Position numbers and translations under genes: made by a program | Notes under the pieces: model-generated | Database searches by the model: none | The model's input: only the letters and a program-made list of their open reading frames with translations | What the model was told of the DNA's origin: nothing | Part shown: in pieces, positions 18,650 to 27,888 of the stretch | Layout: the number at the start of each line of letters is the position of its first letter | Numbering within the stretch: the stretch's first letter is position 1 | NCBI RefSeq assembly: GCF_040361435.1 | Contig: NZ_APNL01000007.1 | Coordinates: 1-64,000, forward strand | DNA: 64,000 bases | Origin: Salinisphaera sp002433465 | GTDB lineage: Bacteria; Pseudomonadota; Gammaproteobacteria; Nevskiales; Salinisphaeraceae | Direction of reading: 5' to 3'

Positions 18650-19885
18650 TTATACAGCTTCCGTGTTCGTTTGCTGGCGTGCGCAAGCTGCAAGCGGCTC
18701 GAATACGACCACCCGATTACGGCCCTGCGTCTTGGCCTCGTACAAGGCGCGGTCCGCAATCGTAAACAGCGTTTTCAAACTGCCGTCTTCATCCAGTACG
18801 CCGGCGCTGGCGCCCACGCTCACGGTCACCACGTCCGTGGTCACGCTGTAGCCATGGGGCAGCGCCAGGCGTTCAACGGCGGCACGAAACTGTTCCGCGA
18901 ACAGCGCGATATCCGTCGATTCCCTTGCCACGCGCACGGCCACGAATTCCTCGCCGCCGATACGAGCCAGGCGCGTGCGTCCATCCAGCGCATAATCCAA
19001 CGCCTTGGCGACGAGCTTGAGCGCCTCGTCGCCTGCCGGATGCCCATAGTTGTCGTTGTACGGTTTGAAGCTGTCGATATCGAGCATGGCCAGCACCACC
19101 CATGCCTCGCTGCCAGCCTGTTCGATATCCTTGGCCAGTGCGATATCCAGCCCGCGCCGGTTGGACAGACCGGTCAACGGATCGATCGCTGCCAGCCGGT
19201 CGAGAATATCGCGCTGCTCCGAAAGCTGTCTTTGCCGAATTCTTTCGCGCGTCACCAGCAGGAAATGACGCCGGCGCTCGTTCTCGGTCGACCAGTTGGC
19301 ATACACCGCAGGGATGAGAAGAACCACGCCGGTCGCCAGATAAGGCATCTTGAACGCGGGCGCGATGCCGGGCCCGAGCAGAACGGTGGCCGCCAGCAGC
19401 GCGAAGGTGGCCACGGTAAGCCCCAGTGCCATCCGAAATGGCAGCGCCATGAGCGTCAACGCAAAGAAAATGAGCGCGTAGTTACCGAGCAGATAACCCT
19501 GTGACTCCGCCCGGTCGGAAAGCAGAATCAGGCCCGACAAAATGGCGATCCCGCCCCAGCACAGCACGCAGGACAGCAGTTGTTGCCATACCAGCGGAAT
19601 ATTCGGGCGGCTGACCAGATACAGCCCAAGGCAGCCGATCGGCAGGCAGACACACAGCCGCATGAACCACACCAGCCCGATGATATCGGTCAGGACCCAC
19701 CAGTCGAGCAGCGCGAAAGCGGTGTAGTTGAAAATACCCAACATAACCGCAGCGACCAGAATCTGGCGCTTCTGCGGTTCGACGTAACGTTCGTATTCGG
19801 CGACCAGGCCCGGCGCGATCGCAACTGCCTTGAGCAAACCATCCGCCGCCAAGGCACGCTCCAGCCTCGTTGCCTCTTCTGTCAT
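18650..19885 (-). CDS. membrane-bound diguanylate cyclase (GGDEF)
   Basis: The product is 411 residues from the ATG at 19885, which has GAGGAA seven bases upstream. Residues about 40-215 contain six hydrophobic helices without a sensor family I can name. A short coiled linker (RERIRQRQLSEQRDILDRLA) leads to a complete GGDEF domain: DPLTGLSNRRGLD, DIDSFKPYNDNYGHPAGDEAL, the active site RIGGEEF, and ADRALYEAKTQGRNRV. It should make cyclic di-GMP from two GTP. The RxxD product-inhibition site, expected five residues before GGEEF, is not present (DGRT instead), so feedback by that route is unlikely. It is a single gene. Confidence 0.9.
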   Translation of the reverse strand: MTEEATRLERALAADGLLKAVAIAPGLVAEYERYVEPQKRQILVAAVMLGIFNYTAFALLDWWVLTDIIGLVWFMRLCVCLPIGCLGLYLVSRPNIPLVWQQLLSCVLCWGGIAILSGLILLSDRAESQGYLLGNYALIFFALTLMALPFRMALGLTVATFALLAATVLLGPGIAPAFKMPYLATGVVLLIPAVYANWSTENERRRHFLLVTRERIRQRQLSEQRDILDRLAAIDPLTGLSNRRGLDIALAKDIEQAGSEAWVVLAMLDIDSFKPYNDNYGHPAGDEALKLVAKALDYALDGRTRLARIGGEEFVAVRVARESTDIALFAEQFRAAVERLALPHGYSVTTDVVTVSVGASAGVLDEDGSLKTLFTIADRALYEAKTQGRNRVVVFEPLAACARQQTNTEAV

Positions 19886-20138
19886 CTGTGTTCCTCTAGC
19901 CCTATCTCCCCAACTGCGCATTAAGCAGTATCGACCCCTGCCAAACAGCCTTTAAGCCGCAAATAGCACCGATACACGACCTTTAAATACCACGGTTGTA
20001 TGCACCGCAGCTAAAACAGGCGCTTGGGCAAGTATCTGGGTCTATTGGCAAGGCCGCGACCGTTCGCGGCCACGGCCTGAGAAGCGGCGCCGAGTTCTAT
20101 TACTTCGGTTTCGCCACGCCTTCGAGCCCACACCGAAA

Positions 20139-20687
20139 TTACGCCGAATAATCCCGTACGTTCTCCAGCACCCAGGCGCTGTCGGCAAGCGCTTCGGAAT
20201 GACCATGCAGTACGTTCACGCTGCCGGTGCCTTCCATGACCACCGCCTGGATCGTGGTGTAGTCCACGATGTTGGCGCTGCGCACGATCCGGCGCAGGTC
20301 GTCTTCGGTGACCCGCGCCACGCGCATATTCTCGGCCAGCATGCGACCGCCCTCGCCCATGAGCCGTATCGGCCGGTTGTCCACCGCTCTTTCGACCGAC
20401 GCCTTGCGCGAGCGCCAGCGCGACACCACGAGCTGACAGCCGTAAAGCAGCAACAAGGCGAACCCACCCGCCATCAGCGAGGGCGACTCGGCGACGATGG
20501 TGGTCGCAATCGTCGAGCCGATCGCGACCACGATCGCCACATCGAACGCCGACATCTCGGCAAAACTGCGCACGCCGGCCGCGCGGACAAACACCAGCAC
20601 GGCGGCATACATCGCCAGGGTAGTGACAAGCACACCCAGCAGCGCCTGCGGTGAGGCCAAAAACCATTCATACGCCATATCGTTCAC
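20139..20687 (-). CDS. DUF421 (YetF-like) membrane protein
   Basis: The 182-residue product has three N-terminal membrane helices, then a cytoplasmic domain. It carries the DUF421 pattern VRSFAEMSAFDVAIVVAIGSTIA in the second helix region and, after an Arg-rich stretch, NRPIRLMGEGGRMLAENMRVARVTEDDLRRIVR with the late VDYTTIQAVVMEGTGSVNVL segment. In Bacillus, YetF-type proteins affect membrane phospholipids, but the role here is unknown. Length is slightly short for the family, without signs of damage. The gene stands alone. Confidence 0.82.
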   Translation of the reverse strand: MNDMAYEWFLASPQALLGVLVTTLAMYAAVLVFVRAAGVRSFAEMSAFDVAIVVAIGSTIATTIVAESPSLMAGGFALLLLYGCQLVVSRWRSRKASVERAVDNRPIRLMGEGGRMLAENMRVARVTEDDLRRIVRSANIVDYTTIQAVVMEGTGSVNVLHGHSEALADSAWVLENVRDYSA

Positions 20688-20847
20688 CGAACTATCGGTT
20701 GTAAGGGCGGCGCAGCGTACGCGACCCGCCCACCCACCGAAAGCACGGTCCGAACGGCCGTACGCCCTATCGGGCGCGCGCCGGGCCGACCCGCTGCAGC
20801 CCGGCCGAACAACACGCCGCGCCGCGTCCGGCGTAGAGAACCGATGC

Positions 20848-22269
20848 TCAGACGACCATGCCGGCGGTTTTGGTTTCCAGATATTCGGCGATGCCTTCCT
20901 GGGCGCCCTCGCGCCCCATGCCGCTGGCCTTCATGCCGCCGAAGGGCGCGGCCGCGCTCGTCGGGTTGATATCGTTGATGCCGATGATGCCGAAATCCAG
21001 GCCCTCGAAGGCGCGCATGCAGGTGTCGAGCCGATCGCTGTACACATAGGCGGCCAGGCCGTACTCGGTATCGTTGGCCAGCGCGATCAGGTCGTCCTCG
21101 TCACGATAGGTGATTACCGGCGCCACCGGGCCGAAGGTTTCTTCGCGATAGATACGCATCTTCGGCGTCACGCCGGAGACGATCGTCGGCGCATAGAAAT
21201 GCCCCTGCGCGAGCGCGCCTTCGCGCATGCGCACGCCGCCGTGCGCCACCTGGGCGCCCTGAGCGACGGCGTCCTGTACCTGGGCGTCTACCTTGTCGAC
21301 GGCGGCTTCGTTGATCAGCGGGCCTATACCAATGCCCTCCTCCATGCCGTTGCCCACCCGCAGACGGGCCACGCGGCGGGTCAGCTCACCCAGAAACGCC
21401 TCGCAGTGATCTTCATGCACATAGATACGGTTGGGGCTGATACAGGTCTGGCCCATATTGAGAAACTTCACCAGCGACAGCCCCTTGGCCGCATGTACCG
21501 GGTCGGCATCGGGGAAGACCAGCGCCGGCGCGTGGCCACCCAGCTCCATGGACACACGTTTGAGATGCAGCGCGGCCTCGGCGTTGAGCTTGCGCCCCAC
21601 CGCGGTGGAGCCGGTGAAGGTGAGCTTGCGCACGCGCGCGTCGCTGCAAAACGCCTGCCCGGTGGCGGTCGGGTCGAACACGGTCAGCAGATTGACCACG
21701 CCTTTGGGAAAGCCTGCCGCCTCGAAAATTTCGAACATGGCCTTCGCACACAGCGGCGTGCTCTCGGCCGGCTTGAGTACCACGGTACAACCCGCGGCGA
21801 GCGCGGGGCCGAGCTTGCGCGTGATCATGGAGATGGGATAGTTCCAGGGCGTAATCGCGCCGACCACGCCCACCGGATCGCGACGCACCATGAAGCGCTG
21901 GTTTTCGCGCGCCGAGGGCACCAGCTGGCCATAGACCCGCTTGGCCTCTTCCGCGAACCAGAGCAGAAAATCCGCACCGTAGCCGACTTCCGCCAGCGAG
22001 GCCTTGAGCGGCTTGCCCTGCTCGCGGGTCATCAGTTCCGCCAGCTCGCGCTTGCGCTCGGTCATCAGCTCCCAGGCGCGATACAACAGCTGCGCGCGGT
22101 GATAGGCGGTGGTGCCCCGCCAGTCGGCGAATGCCGTATGGGCTGCCGCAATCGCGGCGTCGATATCGGCTTCGTTGCAGTCGGGCACCGTATCGATCGT
22201 CTCGCCCGTGGCGGGGTTGGTCACTGCAAACGTAGGCCGGCCGTCGAGCCATTCGCCGTTGATGAACAT
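20848..22269 (-). CDS. gabD: NAD(P)-dependent succinate-semialdehyde dehydrogenase family protein
   Basis: The product is 473 residues from the ATG at 22269, preceded by GGAGG six bases upstream; the frame extends to 22401 without homology. It is a class I aldehyde dehydrogenase: PWNYPISM, the cofactor-fold FTGSTAVGRK, catalytic Glu in VSMELGGHAPA and catalytic Cys in NMGQTCISPNR, then EETFGPVAP and the C-terminal PFGGMKASGMGREG. The pattern fits the succinate-semialdehyde/glutarate-semialdehyde branch, feeding succinate to the TCA cycle, but the exact aldehyde is not certain. No transaminase gene is next to it. Confidence 0.85.
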   Translation of the reverse strand: MFINGEWLDGRPTFAVTNPATGETIDTVPDCNEADIDAAIAAAHTAFADWRGTTAYHRAQLLYRAWELMTERKRELAELMTREQGKPLKASLAEVGYGADFLLWFAEEAKRVYGQLVPSARENQRFMVRRDPVGVVGAITPWNYPISMITRKLGPALAAGCTVVLKPAESTPLCAKAMFEIFEAAGFPKGVVNLLTVFDPTATGQAFCSDARVRKLTFTGSTAVGRKLNAEAALHLKRVSMELGGHAPALVFPDADPVHAAKGLSLVKFLNMGQTCISPNRIYVHEDHCEAFLGELTRRVARLRVGNGMEEGIGIGPLINEAAVDKVDAQVQDAVAQGAQVAHGGVRMREGALAQGHFYAPTIVSGVTPKMRIYREETFGPVAPVITYRDEDDLIALANDTEYGLAAYVYSDRLDTCMRAFEGLDFGIIGINDINPTSAAAPFGGMKASGMGREGAQEGIAEYLETKTAGMVV

Positions 22270-22443
22270 CGTTTCCTCCAAGTTATTGATCGCACCAAGC
22301 CGAACATTATGGCGTTCGCAATCCCGTGCTTGCACTCCGGCCAGCGCCCACCCCGGCTGAAGCCAGCCAACAATTGGTCGATACAACATTTCTGACGACA
22401 CACCGCGATCGGCGAGCGCCGAGACTTACGCCGGGGGCGATGG

Positions 22444-23307
22444 GTGGCAAGACGTAGAAGAAAATCCGATTTCGAACGCTGGGTCGAACTATTCGCGAAA
22501 CTGCCCTGGGCCCTCTGTCTGGCGCTGGCGCCCATCGCCTACGTCGGCTTTGCGGCCCTCGTGGATTGGCCCATTCCGCAGGCAACCAGTGCGGCCGAAA
22601 TCAGCGATGTATTCATCGCCCAGCTGATACGCACCGCCGGCCTGTTCGGCCAGTACATCGCGCCCACGATTCTGCTTCTGGCCGCACTCATGTCGCTGCT
22701 GGGAAAGCGTCGTCGTCGGCAGCTCCTGGCAAGCGCCCGTGCCGTCGAGGATGCCGCGCCGATTCTGCAAATGCGCTGGCTGCAGTTCGAGCAATGCATT
22801 CATGCCTGGTTTGAAGAACAGGGCTATCGCGTCGCCGCGACGCCTGCCGGTCCCGATGGCGGCATCGATCTGATCCTCAAACGCGACGGCGAGCGATTCT
22901 TCGTCCAGTGCAAGCACTGGCGGGCCAGCCGTATCGGCGTGGCGGTCGTGCGTGAACTCTATGGCGTGATGGTCGCCGAGGGCGCGACCGGCGGCTTCGT
23001 GGTGGGCGTGGGCGAGTTTACGAGCGCGGCCCGAGAGTTCGCGACCGGCCGCAATATCGAGCTGGTGGATGCGAGTCGTGCCATTGCCGAACGCGACGCC
23101 ATCGCCGCGCGTTCGGGCGCCAACACGTTCACCCTGGCGCCACAGCCAGCGCCCGCATGCCCACGCTGCCAGGCGCCCATGGTCGAACGTATTGCCCGCA
23201 AGGGCGCGAACGCCGGTCAGGCCTTTCATGGCTGCAGCAGGTTTCCGGCCTGTCGCGCGACGCTGGCCATCGACCCCGCACCGGGGAAGTTTTCGCAGGC
23301 CATATGA
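22444..23307 (+). CDS. membrane-anchored Mrr-like restriction endonuclease with topoisomerase-type zinc finger
   Basis: The product is 287 residues, starting GTG at 22444 (GGGGG upstream; no in-frame ATG fits). Two membrane helices lie at about 20-45 and 65-90, and a basic KRRRR follows. The Mrr-like nuclease domain (about 118-210) has QFEQCIHAWFEEQGYRV, then the catalytic pattern GPDGGIDLIL (Asp) and FFVQCKHW (Gln-x-Lys). A C-terminal zinc ribbon (about 236-275) has CPRCQAP and HGCSRFPAC, like topoisomerase I fingers. Such proteins occur widely and may cut modified or foreign DNA near the membrane; the function is not settled. A terminator follows at once. Confidence 0.85.
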   Translation: MARRRRKSDFERWVELFAKLPWALCLALAPIAYVGFAALVDWPIPQATSAAEISDVFIAQLIRTAGLFGQYIAPTILLLAALMSLLGKRRRRQLLASARAVEDAAPILQMRWLQFEQCIHAWFEEQGYRVAATPAGPDGGIDLILKRDGERFFVQCKHWRASRIGVAVVRELYGVMVAEGATGGFVVGVGEFTSAAREFATGRNIELVDASRAIAERDAIAARSGANTFTLAPQPAPACPRCQAPMVERIARKGANAGQAFHGCSRFPACRATLAIDPAPGKFSQAI

Positions 23308-23308
23308 A

Positions 23309-23345
23309 AACGGCCCCGACGCCAGAAGCGTCGGGGCCGTTATTA
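23309..23345. terminator. bidirectional terminator between the Mrr-like gene and prpD
   Basis: A perfect 13-bp stem (23310-23322 with 23328-23340) and a 5-base loop is flanked by AAAA on the left and TATT on the right. It can serve both convergent genes. Confidence 0.9.
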
Positions 23346-23373
23346 CGCGGACTCTCTAAGCGGCGAAAAGCGC

Positions 23374-24927
23374 TTAGTAAATACCCTGCGTATCCGGCGT
23401 TTCCAGCGTGCCGGCGTCCACCACGAGGTTGATCGTGGCCAGTTCGTCGCCGCTGATCGAATCCATGCCGTTCACCGCCTCGATGAAGCGGGCGCGTTCG
23501 CCGTCCGACACCAGATCCTTGGTGTAGTCGGCCAGCTTGGCTTCGTAGTCCGGGCGCTGCCAGGGCGTGTCGCCGCCGGGGTGGGCGTTGGCACGGGTCT
23601 TCTCGTCGGCCACTTCGCTGCCGTCGGCCAGGGTGATGATCATGCGTCCGCCGTAGGCCTGCACGTTCGGGTCCTGGTCGTGGTAGAGGTCTTCCCAGCG
23701 CTGATCGAACTGCGTTTCGATACGGGCCATGATGGCGCGCAGTTCGTCTTTTTCGCCCCGCGTCATCTGGTAGGCGCGATCCTTGTGAAACTCGCCAGCC
23801 TGAATGCAGCGCGCGATGGCGAACATGATGCTGTGGTCCAGCGTGCCACGCGGCGAATCCGGGTCGATCTTCTGCGGGTCCTGGGCGTCGGTGCCGATCA
23901 CGTGGTGGGTGTGATGGCTGGTTTCCAGCACAATCTTTTCGATCTTGTCGAGATCGACATCGTCGCCCTTCCTGGGCAGCTGTTCGCGCAGTTGCAGCGC
24001 CAGATCGATAATCGCCTGGCCCTGATATTCGAAGGCGTACTGCTTCGGATAGGTCTTCATGATGTTGCGCAGCGCATCGACGCCCGGCTCGGCCAGCTCG
24101 ACCTTGTAGACCGCGTTTTCGTCATCGCGGCCGTTCAGGAAGCGACGGATGATCGAATCCACGCCTTCATAGACCGGGTTCGGGCCCTTGAGTCCGTGCA
24201 TGGCGTGGTTGACGGCCTTGATAGAAATCTCGGCCGAAAAGCCCGGCACGAATTCCTTCTGGGCACCGATATCGCCCTTGCGCGACTGGCGCGAGGAAAT
24301 GGCGTTATGCACGGCGAAGTTGATCGCGTGATAGGTCTGCTCGGTGGTGAGCCCCAGCATGGACGAAATACCGGCCGCGGTGCCGGCCGCGATATGGGTC
24401 ATATGGTCGACCTTGTGCTTGTGCAGGCAGATGCCGGTGCCGTCGCCCGTGCCCACCAGCGCCACGTGCACTTCATAGGCCACCACGATGCCACGCAGAA
24501 TGTCCGCACCGCTCACGCCCAGATGCTGGCCCACGGCAATAATCGGCGAGATGTTGTCGTCCGGATGCGAATACTCGGCCGCCAGATAGCAGTCGTCGTT
24601 ATCGAGAAACCGTACGGCCACGGCGTTGGCAAAGGCCGCCGGCACGGGGCCGAACGTATCCGTCAGACCCCAGACGGTCGCCTTGCCGGCGCCCTTGGCA
24701 CTCATCGCGTCGGAGCGTGCCACCTTGACCGCGCGCTCGTTGGCGGCACCGAGTGCGATCGCGGCGTTGTCGATGATGCGGTTCTTGGCCATCGCCACGG
24801 CTTCGTCGTCCTGCGGGGCGTCCTTCGCCCGCGTGGCCAGCTCGGCCAGCTTCCAGGCCAGCTGCTGCTCGCGGGCCAGATCGCCGCTGGTTTTCTCGAC
24901 GGCAACGGTGTGGATCGTAGCGCTCAT
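23374..24927 (-). CDS. prpD: MmgE/PrpD family protein, probable 2-methylcitrate dehydratase
   Basis: The 517-residue product starts at the ATG at 24927 (AAGGAA upstream). Family features include the early NRIIDNAAIALGAANERAV helix, DNDDCYLAAEYSHPDDNISPIIAVGQ and GIVVAYEVHVALV, later GAQKEFVPGFSAE, and a C-terminal domain with LADGSEVADEKTRANAHPGGD. The enzyme would dehydrate 2-methylcitrate to 2-methyl-cis-aconitate in propionyl-CoA breakdown. The usual prpC neighbour is missing here; the matching methylisocitrate lyase gene is about 26 kb away next to the alkane genes. MmgE/PrpD members can have other substrates, so the exact reaction is inferred. Confidence 0.83.
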   Translation of the reverse strand: MSATIHTVAVEKTSGDLAREQQLAWKLAELATRAKDAPQDDEAVAMAKNRIIDNAAIALGAANERAVKVARSDAMSAKGAGKATVWGLTDTFGPVPAAFANAVAVRFLDNDDCYLAAEYSHPDDNISPIIAVGQHLGVSGADILRGIVVAYEVHVALVGTGDGTGICLHKHKVDHMTHIAAGTAAGISSMLGLTTEQTYHAINFAVHNAISSRQSRKGDIGAQKEFVPGFSAEISIKAVNHAMHGLKGPNPVYEGVDSIIRRFLNGRDDENAVYKVELAEPGVDALRNIMKTYPKQYAFEYQGQAIIDLALQLREQLPRKGDDVDLDKIEKIVLETSHHTHHVIGTDAQDPQKIDPDSPRGTLDHSIMFAIARCIQAGEFHKDRAYQMTRGEKDELRAIMARIETQFDQRWEDLYHDQDPNVQAYGGRMIITLADGSEVADEKTRANAHPGGDTPWQRPDYEAKLADYTKDLVSDGERARFIEAVNGMDSISGDELATINLVVDAGTLETPDTQGIY

Positions 24928-25141
24928 ACAACACATTCCTTCTGATTGATCGGGCTAGCCGGCATAGCGCGGCATTGGCGTGGGGCCGATGTTAAACGAT
25001 TTGACGATTGGCCACGCCCGCAAACGCACCGAAACCGACCTGTCGACCAGGGCAATACGTCGATCTATCGTGGTTTGGGCAGGCGCGAATATGGCGTGAT
25101 TCGGCGGCCGCTCGGAGAAACCACCGCCCGGATGAGGCAAT

Positions 25142-25177
25142 AAAAAACGGCCCCAGCACCGATGTGCTGCGACCGTT
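25142..25177 (-). terminator. rho-independent terminator of the yjfB-like gene
   Basis: On the minus strand AACGGTC and GCCGTT bracket an inner perfect hairpin (CAGCAC with GTGCTG, loop ATCG), followed by TTTTTTA. It lies about 30 bases beyond the yjfB-like stop. Confidence 0.75.
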
Positions 25178-25208
25178 CCACCCCTAACGAATCGGGGCCC
25201 GATATCCG

Positions 25209-25415
25209 TCAGACAAACGTATTGATCTGCGTGCCCACGGTACCGGTGGTGGCCAAAGCCTGTTGCGGCGACACAGAAGACATCAACTGCTGCATCTGTG
25301 CGGCCTGGCTGTCGAGCGTGTCTTTTAACAGACTCGCCTGAGCATCCTGGCTTTGGTTGTGTTGCTGTAACGCCATCGCGGTTGCGACGGTCGAACTCAC
25401 ACTTGACGCGTCCAT
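25209..25415 (-). CDS. YjfB family protein (putative motility-associated)
   Basis: The 68-residue product starts MDASSVSSTVATAMALQQ and ends GTQINTFV, matching small YjfB-family proteins (start MDxSSIxS, helix in the middle, end with IDxxV-like strand). AAGGAG lies five bases before the ATG. The family is labelled putative motility protein because of genomic association with flagellar regulons in some bacteria; no flagellar genes are in this window. It has its own terminator, so it is a monocistronic unit. Confidence 0.75.
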   Translation of the reverse strand: MDASSVSSTVATAMALQQHNQSQDAQASLLKDTLDSQAAQMQQLMSSVSPQQALATTGTVGTQINTFV

Positions 25416-25582
25416 AGTTCTCCTTATTTAAGACATGGAACCGCAAGGGCCTATCGGCGGGCAGCTACGACGCTTGAATCCACCCCTCGCCGTCAGCAAC
25501 CCGGCCGTTCAGGAATTGAGCGAGCCTTGCTGCAGGACGCATGCTGAATTTTGCGCCCCAACCGACTGAAAACACGGGTGCC

Positions 25583-25903
25583 ATGAGCCGCGAAACCAAC
25601 ACCAAACGCCCCGGCCCCGTGGCTGTTCTGGTCTATTTCCTGCTCGCCTTCCCCGCAGCGGGCATACCGGCCCTGCTATTCGGCATCGCCGAGTCCGCCG
25701 GGCCACAGCAACAGTTCGAAGGCTCGGGCGGCACGGGTACGGTCGTTGCCATGTTGATGGCCTATGGCGTGGCGCTTCTGGTTATTCTGGGCACGTATAT
25801 ATCGCTCCATGGCAAGGCCCGACCGTTGTACATGGCCAACGCAATCCTCGGCGCGATGGCGCTTGCGTTGATGATGACCCTCTCCTGGCAAGGGATTATC
25901 TGA
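25583..25903 (+). CDS. small membrane protein, unknown function
   Basis: The product is 106 residues from the ATG at 25583. Three hydrophobic helices are visible: VAVLVYFLLAFPAAGIPALL, VAMLMAYGVALLVILGTYI and MANAILGAMALALMMTL. Loops between them are short, with a Gly/Gln-rich segment after the first helix. I do not recognise the family. The frame extends to 25541, but that extension lacks a ribosome site. Its neighbours do not suggest a role. Confidence 0.6.
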   Translation: MSRETNTKRPGPVAVLVYFLLAFPAAGIPALLFGIAESAGPQQQFEGSGGTGTVVAMLMAYGVALLVILGTYISLHGKARPLYMANAILGAMALALMMTLSWQGII

Positions 25904-26064
25904 GGACAGCCAGCCGTGGACGTTTTGGCCCAGTCGCTGGCCAGGCGCGCGCCTTCTGGCATCTCCGCCCTCGCGAATCCGATCCTCGCTCGTCGTGCCC
26001 GCAAGAGGATTTGTCGCGTAGACGCCTACGCCCCGCACGCGCAACAAGCGCTTCTTAGTATCGA

Positions 26065-26703
26065 CTAATCATCCGCCACGCTCAGCAGCAGCGCCCGGGC
26101 CATGAGGCTCAAATCCTCGATATGTGCTTGGGCCGTTACCGGATCGCGGTCGAGAACATGGGCATATCGCATGCTGCCCCACACCGTTTGCACGAGGGTG
26201 TCGATCGTGCGCTTTGGCACCGGGCCGGGCAAATCCGGCCAGGCGTTGACGAGGGGATAGACGCAGCCGCTGCATCGTTCGAAGGCGTGTTGCTGGCGTC
26301 CGGCATTGGCGACCAGCGATTCCCGCGCCAGCATTTCCCGATCGAAGTACGGACTATTCGGACTGTGTCCGTAAAGCTGTTGCACGAGCAGCGTCAGCCG
26401 GGCCCGCCACGGCCGGTGGGCATTGGCCGTATCAGTCGCGACAAGCTGATCGCAGAGCCGGTCGATACAGTGCTCGTAGTAGCCGGCGAGCAGCGCGGTG
26501 CGGTTGGGGAAGTAATCGTAAATGGTGCCGACGCTGTACCCCGTTTCTGCAGCGATGGCGCGGGTTGTGGTCGCCGCTGGCCCGTCGCGCCGCCAAATCC
26601 GAACAAAACCGTCGTAAATGGCCTGCACGGTGAATACGGCCCGAGGCTGAGTGGGCTTTTTTCGCGGCCTGGGCAGGCCTGAGCCTTGTCGAGACGACTG
26701 CAT
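26065..26703 (-). CDS. TetR/AcrR family transcriptional regulator
   Basis: The product is 212 residues. The N-terminal DNA-binding domain (about 22-70) has TTRAIAAETGYSVGTIYDYFPNRTALL, the TetR helix-turn-helix, preceded by a basic leader. The C-terminal ligand domain is helical and contains two adjacent Cys (ERCSGCVYPL). It is divergent from the DUF2855 gene across an 87-base gap, so it probably represses that gene and itself. The ligand is unknown. Confidence 0.88.
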   Translation of the reverse strand: MQSSRQGSGLPRPRKKPTQPRAVFTVQAIYDGFVRIWRRDGPAATTTRAIAAETGYSVGTIYDYFPNRTALLAGYYEHCIDRLCDQLVATDTANAHRPWRARLTLLVQQLYGHSPNSPYFDREMLARESLVANAGRQQHAFERCSGCVYPLVNAWPDLPGPVPKRTIDTLVQTVWGSMRYAHVLDRDPVTAQAHIEDLSLMARALLLSVADD

Positions 26704-26790
26704 GGTAAAACCGAACCCCCGTGCAACAAGCCGCTGCTAGCATGATCGCCAGTTTATTTCAGTCGCCGGACGCGCCGGCAAGCAGGGGCC

Positions 26791-27888
26791 ATGACGGACA
26801 CGATCACACAGTTGATGACCGACAAGACGGATCTTGGACGAACTGTAAAACAGGACGTTCCTCGCCATCGTCCGTTGGCCGAAGGCGAGGCCGCTCTCGC
26901 GATCGAAACCTTCGCTCTGACCGCCAACAACATCACCTATGCGGCCTATGGCGATGCCATGCGCTATTGGAATTTCTTCCCCTGCGAAGACGACGGCTAC
27001 GGCATGATGCCGGTCTGGGGCTTTGCCACGGTCAGCGAAAGTCGTGTTGAAGGGCTCACCGAAGGCACGCGCCTGTACGGCTATTTCCCGATGGCCGACG
27101 AGCTGATCGTACAGCCGGTTCACGTGACCCAGCGCGGCTTCGTAGACGGCTCGCCCCATCGCCAGTCGCTGCCCACACCGTACAACCAGTACAGCCGCGC
27201 CACCGAAGCGTTGGGGTATGCGCCGGACCTGGCCGACCACCAGATGCTGATGCGGCCGCTGTTCTTTACCTCCTGGATGTTGGCCGATTTTCTCATCGAC
27301 AACGCCCATTTCGGCGCCGCCCAGCTCATCCTGTCCAGCGCATCGAGCAAGACCGCCTACGGCTGCGCCTTCGCGTTGCAGCAGGCCGGCGTGCGCCTGA
27401 TCGGGCTGACCTCGCCATCCAATCACGCCACCGTGGAAAGCCTTGGCCTCTACGACCAGGTTTTGACGTACGACGAGGTCGACAAGATCGACTCGACAAC
27501 GCCTGGCGTGTATATCGATTTTTCCGGTCGCGGCGCGCTGGCCGAAGCAGTCCATAGCCATCTCGGCAACCAACTCGTACACCACGCGTCGGTAGGCTCG
27601 GCGTCCACCACGGATACCGACGCGGTCAGCGATCAGCTCGAGCCCCGTCCAACGCTATTCTTTGCGCCGAACCAGATCCGCAAGCGTATTGGCGACTGGG
27701 GCTCGGAGACACTCTATGCCCGCTATGCCCAGGCCGAGCGTTCGTTTCTCGAACGGGTGAGCGATGCCCAAGATCCATGGATGCAGGTGGAAGTGCATCA
27801 CGGGCTCGACGGCGCCGCCGGCGTGATACGCGAGCTGGTGGATCACGGCGGTTCCGCCCGTGCCGGGCATGTGGTGCGGATGGGCTAG
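26791..27888 (+). CDS. DUF2855 family protein
   Basis: The 365-residue product fits DUF2855: ALTANNITYAAYGDAMRYWNFFP near the N-terminus, YGYFPMADELIV, a central Rossmann-like half with ILSSASSKTAYGCAFAL and VYIDFSGRGAL, and VEVHHGLDGA near the end. The fold resembles the medium-chain quinone oxidoreductase superfamily, and AANNVTYA-type motifs recall that substrate domain, so a reductase is plausible but unproven. It is divergent from the TetR gene and probably under its control. Confidence 0.82.
   Translation: MTDTITQLMTDKTDLGRTVKQDVPRHRPLAEGEAALAIETFALTANNITYAAYGDAMRYWNFFPCEDDGYGMMPVWGFATVSESRVEGLTEGTRLYGYFPMADELIVQPVHVTQRGFVDGSPHRQSLPTPYNQYSRATEALGYAPDLADHQMLMRPLFFTSWMLADFLIDNAHFGAAQLILSSASSKTAYGCAFALQQAGVRLIGLTSPSNHATVESLGLYDQVLTYDEVDKIDSTTPGVYIDFSGRGALAEAVHSHLGNQLVHHASVGSASTTDTDAVSDQLEPRPTLFFAPNQIRKRIGDWGSETLYARYAQAERSFLERVSDAQDPWMQVEVHHGLDGAAGVIRELVDHGGSARAGHVVRMG

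Noticed and set aside
18650..19885. RxxD inhibitory site in the diguanylate cyclase
   Set aside because: The position four to five residues before GGEEF reads DGRT, not RxxD, so I do not claim product feedback.
20497..22395. 632-codon plus-strand frame opposite the succinate-semialdehyde dehydrogenase
   Set aside because: Compositional shadow; the dehydrogenase frame has catalytic Glu and Cys and a ribosome site.
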